Positions 27,564-36,172 of a stretch of DNA of 45,336 nt are shown here, piece by piece. Position 1 is the stretch's first letter. Every line of letters starts with the position of its first letter. The position numbers and the translations under genes were made by a program. The stretch is taken from assembly GCA_902783365.1 (NCBI GenBank), contig CACZQL010000089.1, forward strand, positions 1 through 45,336. Reading direction: 5' to 3'. The stretch is from an uncultured Bacteroidia bacterium (GTDB lineage: Bacteria > Bacteroidota > Bacteroidia > Bacteroidales > F082). The notes below the pieces were generated by a model, which saw only the letters and a program-made list of their open reading frames with translations, was not told the origin of the DNA and ran no database searches.

Positions 27564-29411
27564 ATGAAAAGAATCATTTTGCTATTTGCTGGAATCCTTG
27601 CGATGACAGCCCTTCAGGCCCAATGGGTGGATGACCCTGAAAACAACACTCCCATTGCCAATTGCGACAAAAACTCAGCCGAGCTATATGTCTCCACCGA
27701 CCACAGTACGGGTGACACGTATGTGCAGTGGCATTTCCAAGGCGAAAATGGCTGGTCGCCCTGGTTGCAACGACTTGACATCAACGGGGTTCCGCAATGG
27801 CCTGCCGAAGGCATTCACATCACCACCCCCGACTTCGCCACCTGGTCGCCAGGCTATTCCATGACCGCCGTCAAAGAAGGCGTGGTGAGCGTGTTCCGCA
27901 CCCTCGGTCCCCATCACTGGGCCGTCAAAGTCAATGCCGACGGCACCTTCCCCTGGGGCGATTATGGAATGATCCTCTTCAACGGCGAAGGCGGTGGCCG
28001 CTCCGAGGTACTCGCCGGCGACGACGGTGGTGTGTGGGCCCTGGGCACCGACATGGACAGCACCTTCCTGCAATACGTCAACCCCGACGGTACCCTGAGA
28101 AACTCCGTCACCATCAAGGACCCGGCAAAGAAATGCTCCAACGGCCTCCTGCTGCCGACCGACAACGGGGTATTCGTGGTCTATTCCAAGCACACCCTCC
28201 AAGGTTATACCAGCTACGTCAAGGAGATTTACGTGGCGGGCTATGACAAAGACGGCGTCCAATTCATTCCCGAGACCTTGCTGCTTGGGCAACAAACTGT
28301 GGGTGCCAGCTATGTCCACTATGCGGTTTCCGACGGCATGGGCGGCGGTTACGTGTTCCAATGGCACAACGGCATCGGCGGGGTTTACAACACCTACGTC
28401 ACGCATTTCAACCGTGATGGCCAACCCACTGTCACCGAACTCAACGGCATCCCCGTCCACAGTCCCGACCCAACCCATTTTTACACCAACGCCTACGCCA
28501 CCGTCGATGCCCAAGGCAACATGATCATCGCTTACCGCCAGTCCGATGCCGACTCACAATCGAATCATCGGGTCTATGTGAACTGTATCACCCCCTCGGG
28601 CGACAAGCTGTGGGGCGATGGTATCCTGGTGGCCGACGCCACGGGAAGAAGCTACTCCGACATCCTGGTGGATGTCTTCAACTATGCGGACGGTTTTTCC
28701 GTGATCTACGGCACCAGCGCGAACACCATCGAAGCCACTGGCTACGACCTTGACGCGAATGAGCTGTGGCACACCGACATGAGCACGAGCAGATACACCA
28801 AGACCATCAGCGCCAACAGTCCCGGCTACCATCAAGCACAAAACATCGTAGCTTGGGTCAACGCCAACGATGGAGGCGTCTTTGCGCAAAATATCGGCGA
28901 GCAAGGCGAGATGGGCGAGATTGACATCCCTGTTCCACCCTGCTGCTTTGAACCAACCAACTTCGACGGTGCCTATTACTATGATGATGTGACCGCCACC
29001 TTCGGGGCCATGCTCAGTTGGGAAGCCCCCGCCGACGAAGTATTGCACTACAACCTGTACCGCCAAAACCTCATCAATTCCTCCACCGAAGTCATTGAGA
29101 TTGACGCCAACGCCACCTCTTTCTTCGACGAGACCCTTCCCGGCAGTTACAAGTACCAACTCACCGCCATGTACGAAAGCCAAGAGTCGGGATTCGCCCC
29201 TACCCCCTACGGCGAGGACTACCTGATGATCGAGGTAACCTCCGTTGCCGAGGACAGCGTTAAGGAGATGATTACCGTCACCAAGATTTACACGACCACC
29301 GGACAACTCCTCCGCCAAGCCCACCTAGAGGAGCTCAACCCTGGCGTTTACCTCCTTCAGGGACTGGACACCGACGGAAAACCGGTCACCCGGAAAGCGA
29401 TTGTGTTATAA
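27564..29411 (+). CDS. T9SS cargo protein, first of a tandem pair
   Basis: The start is placed at ATG 27564, which gives a clear signal peptide (MKRIILLFAGILAMTALQAQ). The reading frame upstream consists of repeat array and would hide it. The 615-residue product has a large beta-rich region with motifs such as TGDTYVQW and LAGDDGGVWALG that suggest propeller-like repeats. An FN3-like module (about 460-550) follows, then a type A T9SS sorting domain ending PGVYLLQGLDTDGKPVTRK. No catalytic residues are evident. It is clearly paralogous to the next gene, 32 bp downstream. Confidence 0.85.
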   Translation: MKRIILLFAGILAMTALQAQWVDDPENNTPIANCDKNSAELYVSTDHSTGDTYVQWHFQGENGWSPWLQRLDINGVPQWPAEGIHITTPDFATWSPGYSMTAVKEGVVSVFRTLGPHHWAVKVNADGTFPWGDYGMILFNGEGGGRSEVLAGDDGGVWALGTDMDSTFLQYVNPDGTLRNSVTIKDPAKKCSNGLLLPTDNGVFVVYSKHTLQGYTSYVKEIYVAGYDKDGVQFIPETLLLGQQTVGASYVHYAVSDGMGGGYVFQWHNGIGGVYNTYVTHFNRDGQPTVTELNGIPVHSPDPTHFYTNAYATVDAQGNMIIAYRQSDADSQSNHRVYVNCITPSGDKLWGDGILVADATGRSYSDILVDVFNYADGFSVIYGTSANTIEATGYDLDANELWHTDMSTSRYTKTISANSPGYHQAQNIVAWVNANDGGVFAQNIGEQGEMGEIDIPVPPCCFEPTNFDGAYYYDDVTATFGAMLSWEAPADEVLHYNLYRQNLINSSTEVIEIDANATSFFDETLPGSYKYQLTAMYESQESGFAPTPYGEDYLMIEVTSVAEDSVKEMITVTKIYTTTGQLLRQAHLEELNPGVYLLQGLDTDGKPVTRKAIVL

Positions 29412-29443
29412 ATAAGATATATAACTATTAAAACATTATCAAT

Positions 29444-31321
29444 ATGAAAAAACTATTACCACTTGTTTTGAGCTTATTTGCAGGCGTAGCGTTACACGCC
29501 CAGTGGGTCAACGACCCGATAAACAACACCTTTATCGCCAACACCTCCGCGGATGCCGGAGAGATTTATCTTTCCACCAATGCGGAGACCGGTGACACCT
29601 ACGTGCAATGGAATCAGTTCTTCTCCAACGGATGGTCGCCTACTTTGCAGCGTCTCAACTTCGCTGGCGAGCCGCAATGGGGAGCCCAGGGCATCCACAT
29701 CGGGGCGCATGAGTTTTCATCCTCTTCCGAGGGTGTCGCCATGGCGGCGACTGCCGACGGCGGGGTGGTCAGCTGTTTTGCCATTTATGACGGATACACC
29801 TACGCGGTAAAGATCAACGCCGACGGCACCTTCGCATGGGGCGAGGAAGGCGTTCAGCTTTTTGGCGGACTCGGTTTCTCGCGTGCTGAGGTCATCGCCG
29901 GCGACGACGGCGGCGTGTGGGCCTTGGGCTTCGACTACCACAACCTGTATTTGCAGTATGTCAACGCCGACGGCACCCTGAACCCCACCGTCACCATCCA
30001 AGATGCCGGTGGCCAAAGCTGCATGTACGGACAGCTTACCCTGAGCTACGAAAACCGTGTCTTCTTGACCTACGAGAAATGTGGCAACGGCTTTTACACC
30101 AACAAAGAGATCTACGTGGCGGGTTACACCACCGACGGCACCCCGTTCTGCACCGAGACACGCCTGATGGCCAGCCAGACCTTCCAGGTTACCTATCTGC
30201 ATTACGCCATCCCCGACGGACTGGGCGGCGGTTATGTCTTCATCTGGCATCCGGCCATGGGTGACTTCAACGTTTACGTGTTCCACTACGACATGAACGG
30301 CGTCTCCACCATCGCCGACCCCAACGGCATTCCGGTCCACTCCATTGACCCGGACCACTTATATATCAGCGCCTACGCCACCGTGGATCCTGACAGCCAC
30401 GACATCCTCCTCATTTATGAGCAAACCGACAGCTATTCGCAAAGCCAGTGCAAACTCTACATGAACCGCATCACTGCTACGGGAGAGCGACTTTGGGGAG
30501 AAGGCAAGCTCATCCTTGACAACGGCACCACACCTTGCGGCGGCTTGCGTATCGACGCTTTCGAGGAAGGCGGAGGTTTCACGGTCATCTACCACAGAGG
30601 CACTAGTATGACGGGACCGGAATCCACCGTGGAAGCACAAGGGTTCGACATGGACGGCAACAATTTGTGGAACACCCAACTATGTTCCAACACCTACGGC
30701 AAAACCGGCGACGAAAACACCACCGGATTCCATGGAGGACAAAACATCGTGGCATGGGTGAACAACAACAACGGTGGTCTCTATGGCCAAAACATCGGCA
30801 TCAACGGCGAAATGGGAGAAGTGACTCCCACCCCACCCGAGCCTTGCAATGCTCCCGAGAGTTTCGACGGACGCTATGTCTATGACGATGAGACCGGAAC
30901 CTACGGCGCTTTCGTCACCTGGACGGCACCCGAAGGCCAGCCTTTGCATTACAACCTCTATGTCACCCATCCTAACGGATGCACCACCACCGTTGAGATT
31001 GCCCCTGAAGAAACAGAGTTCTTCGATGAAAGCACGGTCATCGGAACCGTCATCTACCAACTGACCGCCGTTTATGAGCACTGCGAGTCGGAATACGCGC
31101 TCACCGTCGATGGCAGCGACCACCTCGCCATCGAGCTGACTTCAGCCTCCGAAAACACAGAGATGCCCATCGTCACCGTGTTAAAGGTTTATACCTTGAA
31201 CGGGCAAGCCATCCAAAGCGCTCAATGGAAGCACCTGAGCAAAGGCGTTTACATCGTGCAAGGCCTCACCCAAGACGGGACCTTGGTCACACAAAAACGT
31301 TTTGTTGAAAAGGGACTCTAA
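29444..31321 (+). CDS. T9SS cargo protein, second of a tandem pair
   Basis: The 625-residue product shares its whole layout with the preceding gene. It has a signal peptide (MKKLLPLVLSLFAGVALHAQ), then QWVNDPINNTFIAN, TGDTYVQW, IAGDDGGVWALG, KEIYVAGYTTDG, an FN3-like module starting near PESFDGRYVYDD, and a T9SS sorting domain ending SKGVYIVQGLTQDGTLVTQK. It probably arose by tandem duplication and diverged. Function unknown; surface-exposed or released. It ends 17 bp before the stop of the convergent CDF gene. Confidence 0.85.
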   Translation: MKKLLPLVLSLFAGVALHAQWVNDPINNTFIANTSADAGEIYLSTNAETGDTYVQWNQFFSNGWSPTLQRLNFAGEPQWGAQGIHIGAHEFSSSSEGVAMAATADGGVVSCFAIYDGYTYAVKINADGTFAWGEEGVQLFGGLGFSRAEVIAGDDGGVWALGFDYHNLYLQYVNADGTLNPTVTIQDAGGQSCMYGQLTLSYENRVFLTYEKCGNGFYTNKEIYVAGYTTDGTPFCTETRLMASQTFQVTYLHYAIPDGLGGGYVFIWHPAMGDFNVYVFHYDMNGVSTIADPNGIPVHSIDPDHLYISAYATVDPDSHDILLIYEQTDSYSQSQCKLYMNRITATGERLWGEGKLILDNGTTPCGGLRIDAFEEGGGFTVIYHRGTSMTGPESTVEAQGFDMDGNNLWNTQLCSNTYGKTGDENTTGFHGGQNIVAWVNNNNGGLYGQNIGINGEMGEVTPTPPEPCNAPESFDGRYVYDDETGTYGAFVTWTAPEGQPLHYNLYVTHPNGCTTTVEIAPEETEFFDESTVIGTVIYQLTAVYEHCESEYALTVDGSDHLAIELTSASENTEMPIVTVLKVYTLNGQAIQSAQWKHLSKGVYIVQGLTQDGTLVTQKRFVEKGL

Positions 31322-31338
31322 GAAAAACCTATCATAAA

Positions 31339-32229
31339 CTATTCTGACCCAAGGGGTTCCACATGAACCACCACATGGGTCTCTTCACCATAATGGCCTC
31401 GGAGGAGCTCTTCCACCTCCGAGGCCTTATCGTGTGCTTCCTTTAAACTGAGGTTGCCGTCCATGAGGACGTGCAGCTCAATGGCATAATGGTTGCCGAT
31501 GCGTCGGGTACGCAACTCATGAGGATTGCTGACCCCCGGCACTTCCGCCACAAGTCGGAGGATTTCCTCCTCCACCGCGTCGGGAAGCGACTGCTCCATG
31601 AGGTCACCGATGCCATTCTTCAGCAGTTCGAAGGCCACTTTGACGATAAAGGCACCCACCACCACTGAAGCCACAGGATCGAGGATGGTCCAACGCGCCC
31701 CAAGGAAGATGGCGCCGCCGATCCCGACCGCTGTACCAATGGACGACAGCGCGTCGCTGCGGTGATGCCAGGCGTTGGCCTCCACCGCCTTCGAGTTCAA
31801 GCGTTTCGCTTTATGGATGGAATAACGATACACTGCCTCTTTCAGCACAATCGACACGATGGCAGCCCAAAAAGCCAACATCCCAGGGGCCTCCAGCACC
31901 TCGCCATTGAGCCAGTCGGCAATTTTCAAAGCGCCCTTCACAATGATGCTGATGGCCACGCCCAACAAGGCGAGGCCAATCACCGTCATCGCCAACGTCT
32001 CATATTTCCCATGACCATAGTCATGCGACTTGTCCTGCGGCTTGTTGCTGATCTTGACAAATACCAGCACCACGACGTCGGTCACAAAATCGGAAAGCGA
32101 GTGCAAGGCATCCGCCATCATGGCAGCACTGTGTCCCAAGGCCCCTGCCACAAACTTGAAGGTGAGGAGCAACACATTCACCGCACTCCCCACCAGGGTC
32201 ACCTTATAAATCTCTTTCTCCCGGTTCAT
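31339..32229 (-). CDS. Cation diffusion facilitator exporter (zinc type)
   Basis: CDF proteins exchange protons for divalent metals across the inner membrane. The 296-residue protein has six membrane helices and a C-terminal cytoplasmic domain (about 210-296). The metal-site residues are HxxxD in both TM2 (His43/Asp47) and TM5 (His155/Asp159), the pattern associated with zinc-preferring CDFs, whereas FieF-like proteins have DxxxD in TM2. The start is taken at ATG 32229, since the longer frame begins with TTG. It lies 12 bp after the DUF481-like gene and is probably co-transcribed with it. Confidence 0.9.
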   Translation of the reverse strand: MNREKEIYKVTLVGSAVNVLLLTFKFVAGALGHSAAMMADALHSLSDFVTDVVVLVFVKISNKPQDKSHDYGHGKYETLAMTVIGLALLGVAISIIVKGALKIADWLNGEVLEAPGMLAFWAAIVSIVLKEAVYRYSIHKAKRLNSKAVEANAWHHRSDALSSIGTAVGIGGAIFLGARWTILDPVASVVVGAFIVKVAFELLKNGIGDLMEQSLPDAVEEEILRLVAEVPGVSNPHELRTRRIGNHYAIELHVLMDGNLSLKEAHDKASEVEELLRGHYGEETHVVVHVEPLGSE

Positions 32230-32241
32230 GTCCAACCACCA

Positions 32242-32991
32242 CTAAATCTTGAAACGCAGCGAGACCTCCGACAAAATATCGTGCTTCTTGTAACTCTCAG
32301 AGGGAACGCGGCTGCGATACTCATACGTGAACGAGAGGTCGAGAAACAGCATCCTGGTGATCTTGGTCTGGAGTTTCGTCACACTGTTGATGATATAATC
32401 ATGAAAGTCAAGCACCGAAGGCTGATAAAACGTGCAGTGATACAACGAAAGATTCTCCGCGATTTTCTGGGTGAATTTGGGTCGGATGGAGATACGATAG
32501 TTGTTGTGGGGCAGCACCGTCTCGTCGGTAAAGTCGGACCAGTCATAGACAAAGGCCGCACTGATGGAATAGTCACAGACAGAAGGCTTCACATACAACC
32601 GATACTTCATACCAATCAAGCCGCTCAACTTGAGGTCATAACCCTTGAACTGGTTGGTAAGCGCCTCGCAAGCCAAGAAAGGCGAGTATTTCCCATATTG
32701 GTACAAATCCATCTTCACTCCGCCGTTGACCTCGAAGTTGGTTTTCTCCCACTGTTGCCCGACATTAGCCTTGTGGATGAGCGAGCTGTAGAGCAGCTTG
32801 TAATGGAAATCGAGTGCGATAACACTGTCGTTGCGTGTCACCGAGCCGTCGTTGCTAAGATTGCAGTTGTTGACATTGCCCGTGTTGAGCGAGGCTCCAA
32901 GACCCACGCTATAATGCCACTTGTTTTGGGCATCAACACATAAAATACTAAATATCAATAATATAAGTAAAAGAAGACGTGTTTTGCTCAT
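32242..32991 (-). CDS. DUF481-like outer-membrane beta-barrel protein
   Basis: The 249-residue product has a signal peptide (SKTRLLLLILLIFSILCVDAQ). Alternating-hydrophobicity strands follow throughout, with GLGASLNTGNVNN near the N-terminus and an aromatic last strand ending SLRFKI. This matches the DUF481/YdiY-type small outer-membrane barrels; precise family membership is not certain. The start is set at ATG 32991 because the -7 box at 33010-33017 would place the transcript start downstream of the alternative TTG at 33012. It lies upstream of the CDF exporter in the same unit, so a link to envelope metal handling is possible but only inferred. Confidence 0.7.
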   Translation of the reverse strand: MSKTRLLLLILLIFSILCVDAQNKWHYSVGLGASLNTGNVNNCNLSNDGSVTRNDSVIALDFHYKLLYSSLIHKANVGQQWEKTNFEVNGGVKMDLYQYGKYSPFLACEALTNQFKGYDLKLSGLIGMKYRLYVKPSVCDYSISAAFVYDWSDFTDETVLPHNNYRISIRPKFTQKIAENLSLYHCTFYQPSVLDFHDYIINSVTKLQTKITRMLFLDLSFTYEYRSRVPSESYKKHDILSEVSLRFKI

Positions 32992-33009
32992 TTCTTTTCG
33001 ATTTGGATG

Positions 33010-33038
33010 CAAATATACAATAAAAATGTTTATTTTTG
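33010..33038. promoter_or_regulatory. Divergent -7 boxes for the DUF481-like and DUF2147 genes
   Basis: TATATTTG on the minus strand (33010-33017) faces the DUF481-like gene and TATTTTTG on the plus strand (33031-33038) faces the DUF2147 gene, 24 bp before its ATG. Both fit TAnnTTTG. The two promoters are interleaved within about 60 bp, so their upstream regions overlap. Confidence 0.65.
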
Positions 33039-33062
33039 CCTTTTACTTAAACTAATAAAACT

Positions 33063-33545
33063 ATGAGAAAGCGTCTGCTTATCGCCATTCTTGCCTTCCT
33101 CACGATGGGAGCCACGGCACAAGACTGTTGTTCTTCTGCCACTTGTAAAATGAACATGAACGACAAAGCCGAGAACATTGTAGGTATTTACCAGAGCAAG
33201 CAAGGTGACGATGTATTCAAAGCCAACATCACCCTGCAAAAAGACGGCACTTTCAAAGGTCAGATTTTCTGGCTCGAGAAAGACCGTGACGCCAACGGCA
33301 ACAAAATTCTGGACGAGAAAAACCCCAACAAGAGTCTCCGCAACACCCCATGCGATGAGATTGTGCTTTTCACGGGGTTGAAATACAATGCCAAGAAAAA
33401 ACGCTGGGACGACACCAAGATCTATGATCCCCAGCGTGGCATCAACGCCCACATGCATGCCGAATTTACCGATGACGGGCAGCTCAAAATCAAAGGTACC
33501 GTCCTTGGCATCGGCGAAACCGTTTACTGGAAAAAACTGAAATAA
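33063..33545 (+). CDS. DUF2147 family secreted protein
   Basis: The 160-residue product has a signal peptide (MRKRLLIAILAFLTMGATAQ). A Cys-rich linker follows (DCCSSATCKMN), then a DUF2147 domain: GIYQSKQGDD near residue 40, an FKGQIFWLEK strand and a C-terminal LGIGETVYWKK. The family is a small beta-barrel-like periplasmic domain of unknown function common in Bacteroidota and Proteobacteria. It sits 5 bp before the GH97 gene and has its own -7 box, so the two appear to form one operon. Confidence 0.82.
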   Translation: MRKRLLIAILAFLTMGATAQDCCSSATCKMNMNDKAENIVGIYQSKQGDDVFKANITLQKDGTFKGQIFWLEKDRDANGNKILDEKNPNKSLRNTPCDEIVLFTGLKYNAKKKRWDDTKIYDPQRGINAHMHAEFTDDGQLKIKGTVLGIGETVYWKKLK

Positions 33546-33550
33546 CCGCC

Positions 33551-35866
33551 ATGAAACACACACTGACAGCCCTCGTTTTATTGGTCGCCGCGCTCTTTGC
33601 CCAAGCTTACGCATCGGATCCGGTGACATTGCACAGTCCCGACGGAAAATTGGAGCTCCGTTTTGAACTCCGGGACGGTGTACCTTATTATTCCCTCGAC
33701 CGTACCGGCCAGCCGGTGGTATTGCCCTCCAAGATGGGCTTCACCCTGGAATGGCGCGACGACTTGGCCCATGCCTTTGTTTTGAAAGGCACCGACTTCG
33801 ACAGCTTCGACGAGACTTGGGAACCCGTCTGGGGCGAGGAAGCCCGAATCCGCAACCATTACAACGAGCTGTTGGTGACCCTCGAACAGCCCATCGGCTC
33901 CGTGGAGAGCATGGACCACTCCACCGAGAAACGCCCCACCGTGATGCAGATCCGTTTCCGGCTCTACGACGACGGGCTGGGCTTCCGCTACGAGTTCCCC
34001 ATGGAGAACGCCCTGGTCTGCTTCTGGTTCAAGGAAGAGCTGACCGAGTTCGCCATGGCCGGCGACCACACCGCCTGGTGGATTCCGGGCGACTTGGACA
34101 CCCAGGAATACAACTACACCCAATCGCGCCTCTCGGAGATCAGCACCTTGTTCGAGGCCGGCCACAAAGACGGTGGATGGCCTTGGACCGCTTTCTCCAA
34201 CACCGGGGTGCAAACCGCCTTGCAGATGAAGACCGACGAAGGCCTTTACATCAACATCCATGAGGCCGCCACCCTCGATTTCCCGACCATGCACCTTGAT
34301 TTAATAACAGGGAGAGAAGCATCATCCAACAGTTCTCCGTTTACCTTTAGGGCTTGGCTCTGTCCCGACGCCGCGGGCTACAAAGGACGCCTTCAGGCAC
34401 CTTGCCACACCCCCTGGCGCACGGTGATGGTCTGCGAGAGAGCCACCGATGTGCTGGCTTCAAGGCTGATTTTGAACCTCAACGACCCCTGCGCCCTGGA
34501 AGACGTGTCATGGATCCACCCTGTTAAATACATGGGAGTGTGGTGGGAGATGATCTCGGGCAAAAGCACCTGGTCCTATACCGACCAGTTCCCGTCGGTG
34601 AAGCTTGGCGAGACCGATTTCGAACATGCCAAACCCAACGGCACCCATGGCGCCAACAACGCCAACGTGCGCCGTTACATCGACTTTGCCGCCGCCAACG
34701 GCTTCGACGCCCTCCTCATCGAGGGATGGAACGTGGGGTGGGAAGACTGGTACGGCAAACAGAAGGATTTCGTGTTCGACTTCCTCACGCCCTACCCCGA
34801 CTTCGACCTGCCCGCGCTCAACAAATACGCCCATGAGAAAGGCATCCGCCTCATCATGCACCACGAGAGTTCCGCCTCCACCGTCAACTACGAGCGTTGG
34901 ATGGAGAAGGCCTACAACCTGATGAACCAATATGGCTACGACGCCGTCAAGAGCGGCTATGTGGGCACCATCATCCCCTTCGCCGAAGGACATTACAGCC
35001 AGCCCATCAACAACCACTACCATTATGCCATCGTGGAGGCCGCCAAGCACCACATCATGGTGAACGCCCACGAGGCGGTACGCCCCACAGGGTTGTGCCG
35101 CACCTGGCCCAACATGATCGGCAACGAGAGCGCCATGGGCACAGAGTTCCGGGAGCGCATCAACCCCGGCCACACCACCATCCTGCCTTTCACCCGTTTG
35201 CAAGGCGGTCCGATGGACTACACCCCAGGCATTTTTGAGCCCGACATGGGGAAAATCGTCCCTTGGGGCAAGAAGATGCACCACACCATCTGCAACCAGT
35301 TGGGACTCTATGTGACCTTCTACTCGCCTTTGCAGATGGCCGCCGACTTCCCCGAGCATTACGAGCCTTACATGGACGCCTTCCAGTTCATCAAGGACGT
35401 GGCCGTTGACTGGGACACCAGCCTCTACCTCTATGCCGAGCCTGGCGACTACATCGTCACCGCCCGCCATCCGAAGCTCTCCTCGCTGAACAAAGCCGCC
35501 GAGGGGCTCGCCTCCCTGCCCGACGGCAAACAAGGCGTCATCAACAGCGTCACCCGTTTCGTCTATAACCTCTCACCTCTCACCTCTTCCCTTTCCCCTC
35601 TCGCCTCCCCTCACGACGTTTGGTACGTGGGCGGCATCACCGATGAGAACGCCCGTGAAGTGAAGGTGAAACTCGACTTCCTGAAGCCTGGTGTCACCTA
35701 CGACGCCACCATCTACGCCGATGCCAGCGACGCTGACGGGATGCCTGGCGACACCTATAACCCGCAAGCCTACACCATCACCCATAAAAAGGTGACTTCC
35801 AAAACGGTATTGAAACTCAAGATGGCCCGTTGCGGCGGCTTCGCGATCTCCTTAAGATCAAGATAA
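33551..35866 (+). CDS. GH97 alpha-glucosidase, SusB-type (inverting)
   Basis: GH97 enzymes hydrolyse terminal alpha-glucosides, usually in the periplasm. The 771-residue protein has a signal peptide (1-22), an N-terminal beta-sandwich, a catalytic barrel (about 300-640) and a C-terminal beta domain. Glu439 (MHHESSAS), Glu508 (NAHEAVRPTG) and Glu532 (MGTEF) match the base and acid positions I recall for B. thetaiotaomicron SusB, and the barrel lacks the Asp nucleophile of retaining members. A 14-residue Ser/Leu/Pro insertion near residue 675 is encoded by a heptamer array. No susC/susD genes lie nearby; it is 5 bp behind DUF2147. Confidence 0.92.
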   Translation: MKHTLTALVLLVAALFAQAYASDPVTLHSPDGKLELRFELRDGVPYYSLDRTGQPVVLPSKMGFTLEWRDDLAHAFVLKGTDFDSFDETWEPVWGEEARIRNHYNELLVTLEQPIGSVESMDHSTEKRPTVMQIRFRLYDDGLGFRYEFPMENALVCFWFKEELTEFAMAGDHTAWWIPGDLDTQEYNYTQSRLSEISTLFEAGHKDGGWPWTAFSNTGVQTALQMKTDEGLYINIHEAATLDFPTMHLDLITGREASSNSSPFTFRAWLCPDAAGYKGRLQAPCHTPWRTVMVCERATDVLASRLILNLNDPCALEDVSWIHPVKYMGVWWEMISGKSTWSYTDQFPSVKLGETDFEHAKPNGTHGANNANVRRYIDFAAANGFDALLIEGWNVGWEDWYGKQKDFVFDFLTPYPDFDLPALNKYAHEKGIRLIMHHESSASTVNYERWMEKAYNLMNQYGYDAVKSGYVGTIIPFAEGHYSQPINNHYHYAIVEAAKHHIMVNAHEAVRPTGLCRTWPNMIGNESAMGTEFRERINPGHTTILPFTRLQGGPMDYTPGIFEPDMGKIVPWGKKMHHTICNQLGLYVTFYSPLQMAADFPEHYEPYMDAFQFIKDVAVDWDTSLYLYAEPGDYIVTARHPKLSSLNKAAEGLASLPDGKQGVINSVTRFVYNLSPLTSSLSPLASPHDVWYVGGITDENAREVKVKLDFLKPGVTYDATIYADASDADGMPGDTYNPQAYTITHKKVTSKTVLKLKMARCGGFAISLRSR
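35569..35610. repeat. Heptamer array inside the GH97 gene
   Basis: Six units CCTCTCA, CCTCTCA, CCTCTTC, CCTTTCC, CCTCTCG, CCTCCCC, in all 42 bp or 14 codons. They give the peptide LSPLTSSLSPLASP between FVYN and HDVWYVGG, at the joint of the barrel and the C-terminal domain. The frame is intact. Confidence 0.9.
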
Positions 35867-35922
35867 GCGGACATAGGAGTCGCCATCGCGCATCCGACTG
35901 CGTTATGATTTAAGTGGCGGTT

Positions 35923-36165
35923 TTAACGGGTGGTGTTCGCGCAGATATAGTCCAGCACTTCGCCCACCGTATTGAATTTGGGGTTTCCTTCGAATTTGAA
36001 CCCGAACTTCTCCTCGACGGCAAGGCTCATCAGGAGGAGGGTCAGGGAATCGAGGCCCACGTCGCGGACGAGTTGTGAATCGTTGTTGATGGCCGAGAAG
36101 TCGGAGGAAGGTTTGATGAGCTTCAAGATCTCCTTCAGTTCATCGAAAACTTTATCTCTTTGCAT
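35923..36165 (-). CDS. Acyl carrier protein
   Basis: The 80-residue acidic helical protein has the phosphopantetheine attachment motif GLDSLT with Ser40 and the usual ACP spacing. It follows the acyl-adenylating ligase by 7 bp, so the ligase probably loads an acid onto this ACP or the two serve one pathway. It is not next to fab genes and is therefore more likely a dedicated carrier than the main fatty-acid ACP. What acyl group it carries cannot be told from the window. Confidence 0.88.
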   Translation of the reverse strand: MQRDKVFDELKEILKLIKPSSDFSAINNDSQLVRDVGLDSLTLLLMSLAVEEKFGFKFEGNPKFNTVGEVLDYICANTTR

Positions 36166-36172
36166 AGCGTTG

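Noticed and set aside
32230-32235. TTG start for the CDF exporter
   Set aside because: ATG at 32229 fits CDF N-termini; the two additional codons have no support.
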